A stretch of DNA of 24,191 nt, taken from contig JAQDCK010000019.1 in NCBI GenBank assembly GCA_027681045.1, forward strand, positions 1 to 24,191, read 5' to 3'. The position numbers and the translations under genes are program-made. A model generated the notes under the pieces. It was not told where the DNA came from, did not search any database, and saw only the letters and a program-made list of their open reading frames with translations. Shown in pieces: positions 20,558 through 24,191 of the stretch. The stretch is from Lactobacillaceae bacterium AF64-9pH9TA. GTDB lineage: Bacteria; Bacillota; Bacilli; Lactobacillales; Lactobacillaceae. Within the stretch, counting starts at the first letter, position 1, and each line of letters begins with the position of its first letter.

Positions 20558-22284
20558 TAAAGTTCCTCCTTTCTTTCCTTGGCTTTCTGGGTTTGGTAGA
20601 TTTCCTGGTAAACCGGGGAAGTTTTGAGCAGGTCCTCGTGGGTGCCTTCAGCAACCAGGCGGCCGTTATCAAGGACCAGGATCTTGTCCGCGTGCATGAC
20701 AGAAACGATCTTTTCCGCGATCATGATCGTGGTCGTGTCTGGCAGCTGCTTTTCCAGGGCTTCCTGGACCAGCTTTTCGCTTTCCGCGTCCAGGGCGGAA
20801 GTTGAGTCGTCCAGAATCAAAATCGGGCTGCCGGCGATGATCCCCCGGGCAATAGACAGACGCTGCTTTTGCCCACCGGAGAAGTTGGCACTTCTTTCTT
20901 CAACTTCATGGTCAAAAGTTTCATCGTAGCGCTGGATAAATTCGCTGGCCTGGGCCATTTGCGCTGCCCGCTCCAGTTCATATGGAGTGGCGTCCTTTTT
21001 CCCTTGGCGGAGGTTGTCGGCAATGGTTCCCGAAAATAGGACAGCCTTTTGCAGAACATAGGAAACCGTCTTTCTGAGGGCATTCTCATTAACCTGGCGG
21101 AGATCGCTGCCGCCGATCTTGATCTTCCCAGTTGTTGGGTCATAGAGGCGAGCGATCAGCTGGGCCAGGGTCGACTTACCCGACCCGGTGGCCCCGACGA
21201 TACCGACCATTTGGCCCGGCGCAACAGCAAAGGAGATGTGCTTTAAGACGGGCTGCTGACCATCTGGGTAGGTGAAGGAGACGTCATCAAATTCAATTGA
21301 ACCGCCCAAGGTGTCTTCTGGGGCTTTTTCATTAAAGACAACGTCTGGCTGGGTATCCATGATTTCCTGGATCCGCCGCAAGGAGACGTTGCCCCGGGAG
21401 ATTTGCATCACGGCCATGCCGACCAGCAGGATGGCAAAGAGCATGGTCAAGACGTAGTTGACGTATGGAGTGATGACGGAAACGTCTTGGGGATGCTGGA
21501 GAATGCTGGTCCCGATCAAGTAAACTACTAAACTGATGACCAGGTAGGAGATCAGCTGGGCGCCAGGCAGGATGGTGGAGAACCAATAGCCGACCTTGAT
21601 GTTGACTTCGTTTAATTCGTCAGAATCCTTGTTTAATTTGGCAATTTCCTGGGGACTTTGGTTGAAGGATTTTACCACCCGGACCCCTTGCAAAAATTCC
21701 CCGGTCCGGCCAGAGATTTTGTCCATGTACAACTGGAACTTGTCAAACATGGCGGTCATTTGCTTAACTGCCACAACGCCTAGACCCATGATCAAGGCCA
21801 GGAGGACGACAACCGCCCACCAGTAGCGGGGGATGGTGACGATGGCCATGACAATTGACCCGATGAGGATCAAAGGCATCCGGATCAGCTGCATGAAGAT
21901 AGTCATGATCATGTTCATGATTTGCTGCATGTCGTTGATCAAGCGGACGCTGAGCGATTCAGAGGAGAATTGCTGCACGTTGGCCAGAGAGAAAGTCTGG
22001 ATCTTGGCATAGGTGTCTTCTCTGAGGTCGCTGACTACGCCCTGGGTGATACGGGAGGCGTAGTAAACGTTGAGGACCCCGGTAATAATAGCTAAAAGGC
22101 CCAGACCGATCAAAATCGCGGTGTCCCGGATGACTGCCTGCTGCTGGTCAGCCAGCAGTTCATTTTGCACCTGCTGGAGCAGGCGGGGCTGGTAGAGGGT
22201 GGCAAAAGCTGAAAAGACGATGGTGATCAAAGTTAGGAAAACGTCTTTTTTATAACGCTTGAAGTAAGGCAAGAGAATTTTCAT
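20557..22284 (-). CDS. ABC multidrug exporter half, degenerate NBD
   Basis: A 575-residue half-transporter with a six-helix membrane domain (1-300) and ATPase domain (328-575). Walker A GATGSGKST (364-372) and the signature FSGGQ (468-472) are canonical. The Walker B glutamate is aspartate (ILDDSTS, D493) and the switch histidine is glutamate (IAEK, E524), so the ATP site built from this Walker B should hydrolyse poorly. With the next gene it forms an asymmetric heterodimer. Its start overlaps the end of the marR gene by one base (TAATG), making regulator and pump one operon driven from the promoter at 22800-22828. Confidence 0.9.
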   Translation of the reverse strand: MKILLPYFKRYKKDVFLTLITIVFSAFATLYQPRLLQQVQNELLADQQQAVIRDTAILIGLGLLAIITGVLNVYYASRITQGVVSDLREDTYAKIQTFSLANVQQFSSESLSVRLINDMQQIMNMIMTIFMQLIRMPLILIGSIVMAIVTIPRYWWAVVVLLALIMGLGVVAVKQMTAMFDKFQLYMDKISGRTGEFLQGVRVVKSFNQSPQEIAKLNKDSDELNEVNIKVGYWFSTILPGAQLISYLVISLVVYLIGTSILQHPQDVSVITPYVNYVLTMLFAILLVGMAVMQISRGNVSLRRIQEIMDTQPDVVFNEKAPEDTLGGSIEFDDVSFTYPDGQQPVLKHISFAVAPGQMVGIVGATGSGKSTLAQLIARLYDPTTGKIKIGGSDLRQVNENALRKTVSYVLQKAVLFSGTIADNLRQGKKDATPYELERAAQMAQASEFIQRYDETFDHEVEERSANFSGGQKQRLSIARGIIAGSPILILDDSTSALDAESEKLVQEALEKQLPDTTTIMIAEKIVSVMHADKILVLDNGRLVAEGTHEDLLKTSPVYQEIYQTQKAKERKEEL

Positions 22285-22770
22285 TAGTTCTGTTTTTCCT
22301 CCTTTAAGTTAGCTATTTCCTCACTGAGGAGATCGGTCCACTCATTCAGAATTTGGCAGGCTAAGGTGGCCCGGTCAAAGCCCAGCTTGTCGATCACCTT
22401 TTTCTCGATAGCCAGGATTTCACCTTCTTTTTCCCGGGCATAGGCAAGCCCAGACTCAGTCAGGGAGCAGTACTTGACCCGCTTGTCCTGGTCAGCAGAG
22501 CTGATTTCCAGGTAGCCCTGCTCACTAAGTTTGTGAATCCCCTTGCTGATGGATTGCTTGGGGATGCCGCTGCGGTAGATGAGCTCTTTTTGCGACAAAC
22601 AAGGGTGGGTCAAGAGTTCATAAACAAGGGTGGGTCAAGAGTTCATAAAGAATGATGCTCTCATACTGGGTGATCCCCATGAGCTTGTCGTACTGGTCAT
22701 ATGCATAATTGGCCCTGACGCTGGCCAGGGTTACTAATTCTGAAATGCTTTCGTGGTTCTTACTAATCAT
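22284..22770 (-). pseudogene. MarR-family repressor broken by 25-bp duplication
   Basis: The ATG at 22770 (GAGGAGAC ahead) opens a MarR-type protein (MISKNHESISELVTLASVRA, TQYESIILYELLTHPCL). The frame stops at TGA inside a tandem 25-bp duplication (22597-22621 and 22622-22646). Past the duplication, another frame continues the family (LSQKELIYRSGIPKQSISKG, ADQDKRVKYCSLTESG) to the stop at 22284. One repeat unit less would give a 153-residue intact winged-helix repressor. A TTG at 22613 might restart the 3' part, but that product would lack the first helices and dimer contacts. Loss should derepress the ABC exporter genes that follow, unless the duplication reverts. Confidence 0.85.
22597..22646. 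repeat. 25-bp perfect tandem duplication inside marR
   Basis: Two adjacent identical 25-mers that begin AAACAAGGGTGGG and end AGAGTTCAT. The unit is not a multiple of three, so gain or loss of one copy switches the marR frame. Confidence 0.95.
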
Positions 22771-22774
22771 AAAA

Positions 22775-22789
22775 AGTCTCCTCGTAGAC
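22775..22789. promoter_or_regulatory. MarR operator O2 over the ribosome site
   Basis: AGTCTCCTCGTAGAC differs from the O1 core AGTCTCTATGTAGAC at three positions and starts exactly 30 bp from it. It contains the complement of the marR Shine-Dalgarno (GAGGAG). Confidence 0.55.
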
Positions 22790-22799
22790 AATAACTAAA

Positions 22800-22828
22800 A
22801 TTTTAGTCTCTATGTAGACTAATGTCAA
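22800..22828 (-). promoter_or_regulatory. Promoter of marR-ABC operon
   Basis: On the minus strand TTGACA (plus 22828-22823), 17-bp spacer, TAAAAT (plus 22805-22800). The spacer is almost wholly filled by operator O1. Confidence 0.8.
22803..22822. promoter_or_regulatory. MarR operator O1
   Basis: A 7-bp perfect inverted repeat, TTAGTCT-CTATGT-AGACTAA, between -35 and -10. Binding would block polymerase. Confidence 0.65.
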
Positions 22829-22865
22829 GAGAATTACTTCAAAAATAGTAAAGCAATTTCTATTC

Positions 22866-22895
22866 TTGGCAAAGAAACGATAAAAATGTGATAAT
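22866..22895 (+). promoter_or_regulatory. Promoter of hydroxyacid dehydrogenase gene
   Basis: TTGGCA (22866-22871), 18-bp spacer, GATAAT (22890-22895) with a TGT extension. Confidence 0.55.
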
Positions 22896-22903
22896 ATTCT
22901 TGA

Positions 22904-22917
22904 TGTAGGCGCTTACG
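22904..22917. promoter_or_regulatory. Candidate cre (CcpA) site
   Basis: TGTAGGCGCTTACG matches the recalled cre consensus at 12 of 14 positions and lies just downstream of the predicted transcription start, a roadblock position for carbon catabolite repression. Confidence 0.45.
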
Positions 22918-22957
22918 CTGTCTATGCGCTTGTAAGGTAGAAAGTAAGGAGAAAATA

Positions 22958-23908
22958 ATGAAGATTGTATTGCTTGAGCCACTGGGCATTTGCCAGGAGA
23001 GTTTAGACAAGCTGGCGAAAAAATTGACTAAACAGGGGCATGAATTTACGGCTTACGACAGCTTTTCAACGGATACTGAAGAGCTGAAGAAGCGGAGCGA
23101 GGGCGCGGATGCTTTGATTATCGCCAACCACCCCTTGCCTGGTGAAGTAATCCGGGCAGATAAGAATTTGAAGTTCATCTCAGTTGCCTTTGTCGGGATT
23201 GACCATGTTGACCTGGAAGCCTGCAAGGAGAGAAAGATCAAGATCTCCAATACTGGTGGCTATTGCAACGACGCGGTGGCGGAATTGGCCATCGGTTTGA
23301 CTTTGGACTGCCTCAGAAATATCAGTGCCGGTAATGAGGCTGTACAAGCTGGTGAGGGCAAGGACGGACTGCAGGGACATGAACTGGCAGGAAAAACTGT
23401 TGGGATTGTCGGTACTGGAGTGATTGGCTGCCGGACAGCAGAGATTTTTAAAGCCTTTGGCTGCAAGCTGATCGGCTATAGCCGTAGTCAAAAGGCGGCC
23501 GCCCTGGACCTGGGCCTGGAATACAAGTCACTGGATGAAGTGATGGGGGAGGCAGATATTGTTTCCATTCATACGCCGCTGACTCAAGAAACTAAGGGCT
23601 TGATCGGTAAAAAAGAGATCGGAGAGATGAAGGAAGGGGCCATTCTGATCAACACTGCCAGAGGTCCGGTCGTAGATACTGAAGCATTGGCTGCAGCATT
23701 AAAAGAAGGACGGATTAAGGCAGGACTTGACGTCTTTGACCAGGATCCGCCACTGCCAGCGGATTATCCACTCATCGGAGTTCCGAATTTGGTCTGCAGC
23801 CCGCATGTCGGTTTTGATACGAAAGAATCAATTGATAGAAGAGCTGAGATGGCTTTTGAAAATGTGACTGCCTGGCTAAACGGCCAGCAGATCCGGACCA
23901 TGCTGTAA
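22958..23908 (+). CDS. D-2-hydroxyacid dehydrogenase family protein
   Basis: A 316-residue NAD-dependent dehydrogenase of the D-isomer-specific 2-hydroxyacid family. The cofactor loop is TVGIVGTGVIGCRTAE (about residues 147-162); catalytic arginine is in INTARGPVVD and the catalytic histidine in CSPHVG. The catalytic glutamate that normally stands in DVF(x)xEP is aspartate here (DVFDQDPPLP). Enzymes of this family reduce 2-keto acids to D-hydroxy acids or act in serine biosynthesis; the sequence resembles the phosphoglycerate- and hydroxyisocaproate-type branch more than D-lactate dehydrogenase. AAGGAG precedes the ATG. A possible cre site in the leader suggests glucose repression. An IS element begins about 40 bases after the stop, where a terminator would be expected. 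Confidence 0.85.
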   Translation: MKIVLLEPLGICQESLDKLAKKLTKQGHEFTAYDSFSTDTEELKKRSEGADALIIANHPLPGEVIRADKNLKFISVAFVGIDHVDLEACKERKIKISNTGGYCNDAVAELAIGLTLDCLRNISAGNEAVQAGEGKDGLQGHELAGKTVGIVGTGVIGCRTAEIFKAFGCKLIGYSRSQKAAALDLGLEYKSLDEVMGEADIVSIHTPLTQETKGLIGKKEIGEMKEGAILINTARGPVVDTEALAAALKEGRIKAGLDVFDQDPPLPADYPLIGVPNLVCSPHVGFDTKESIDRRAEMAFENVTAWLNGQQIRTML

Positions 23909-23948
23909 GATAAATAGATAAAGCGGCCAGTAGCTGGGAAAGATGATA

Positions 23949-24191
23949 TGACCCCCGAAATTAGTGTCCTAATTTCGGGGGTCATTTTCATGACAAAATA
24001 CACTAAAGAAATCAAACTTGCCATCTACCACGAATGGGTAGACGATCACAGAAGGGGCACCTACCTTAGCCGGAAATATGGGATGGGGCGTGGAGGAATC
24101 CAGTATTTGGTGGACTTGATTCAAAAACATAATACATCGATTACTACAACAACGTAAGAATCAAGACAGGACGAAAAAACATGACCCCAAT
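23949..24191 (+). mobile_element. IS3-family element, left end, internally deleted
   Basis: The element opens with a 36-bp palindrome (TGACCCCCGAAATTA, GTGTCC, TAATTTCGGGGGTCA; 23949-23984), followed at once by an orfA-type start. Beyond base 24135 a different frame reads YIDYYNNVRIKTGRKNMTP, which is the usual C-terminal end of IS3-family OrfB transposases. Most of orfA and nearly all of orfB are therefore missing. The element cannot encode its own transposase but may be mobilised in trans if both ends are intact; its right end is beyond the window. Confidence 0.75.
23990..24157 (+). pseudogene. Truncated IS3-type OrfA (helix-turn-helix)
   Basis: A 55-codon remnant, ATG at 23990, with the OrfA HTH start (MTKYTKEIKLAIYHEWVDD, YLSRKYGMGRGGIQYLVDLI). 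It runs into unrelated codons and a TAA at the deletion junction, near 24130-24140, where OrfB tail sequence begins in another frame. Whole OrfA proteins are about 100-170 residues. The fragment could still bind the IS end through its helix-turn-helix, but no such activity is shown. Confidence 0.7.

Noticed and set aside
1..24191. CRISPR array, tRNA or rRNA genes
   Set aside because: No regularly spaced direct repeats with unique spacers and no tRNA or rRNA signatures were seen by eye; the only tight repeats are the lysine codon tracts, the 25-bp duplication and the 11-bp operator repeat.

Overview
The window looks like chromosome of a low-GC Gram-positive of the Lactobacillus delbrueckii type. 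Shine-Dalgarno sites are strong (AGGAGG, GGAGG), several promoters are extended -10 elements of the form TGN-TATAAT, candidate CcpA cre-like sites are present, and the house genes prefer G/C in third positions. The species is inferred from this overall style and from recalled protein families; no search was run. It is an accessory, gene-poor-function stretch rich in small defence, regulatory and surface genes and in decayed fragments.

Layout. 1-2000: an unassigned PD-(D/E)XK-nuclease-like gene, a GNAT gene with an unclear 5' end, a complete-looking type I toxin-antitoxin locus (39-residue holin-like membrane toxin plus convergent antisense RNA), and a 3' fragment of a type I restriction hsdS gene. 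2018-4648: a LysR regulator divergent from a fumarate-reductase-like flavoprotein, with a helically phased 11-bp tandem repeat between them. 4684-5916: a HEPN Abi_2/AbiF-like gene preceded by its own promoter and a compact structured RNA ending in a T run, flanked by two near-copies of one terminator. 6085-7371: a HAD phosphatase and a small acetyltransferase in one operon, then a small unknown ORF. 7461-10557: two paralogous secreted proteins with long lysine-rich 'histone-like' tails, one carrying a CAP domain, the other three Rib-like domains. 10595-11207: two decayed fragments. 11294-14110: a MATE exporter among three small membrane-protein genes on the minus strand, one of which is frameshifted. 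14283-15927: a RimJ/L-like acetyltransferase and a membrane YdcF-type protein.

16191-18663: an RNase HI with all active-site acids, then a 446-residue fusion of an IS607-type MerR-HTH plus serine recombinase with a viroplasmin-type RNA/DNA-hybrid-binding domain and an RNase H domain that has lost two catalytic acids, then a rhodanese. I regard this pair as the most novel thing here. 18800-22770 (minus): an operon of a MarR repressor and a heterodimeric ABC exporter with one degenerate ATP site. marR is broken by a 25-bp tandem duplication, and its promoter carries two similar operators 30 bp apart. 22958-24191: a D-2-hydroxyacid dehydrogenase with a possible cre site, then the left end of an internally deleted IS3-family element whose palindromic end has an inverted solo copy inside the terminator at 18697-18788.

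All family calls come from motifs visible in the translated sequence plus recalled family knowledge. RNA structures, promoters and operators were found by eye.
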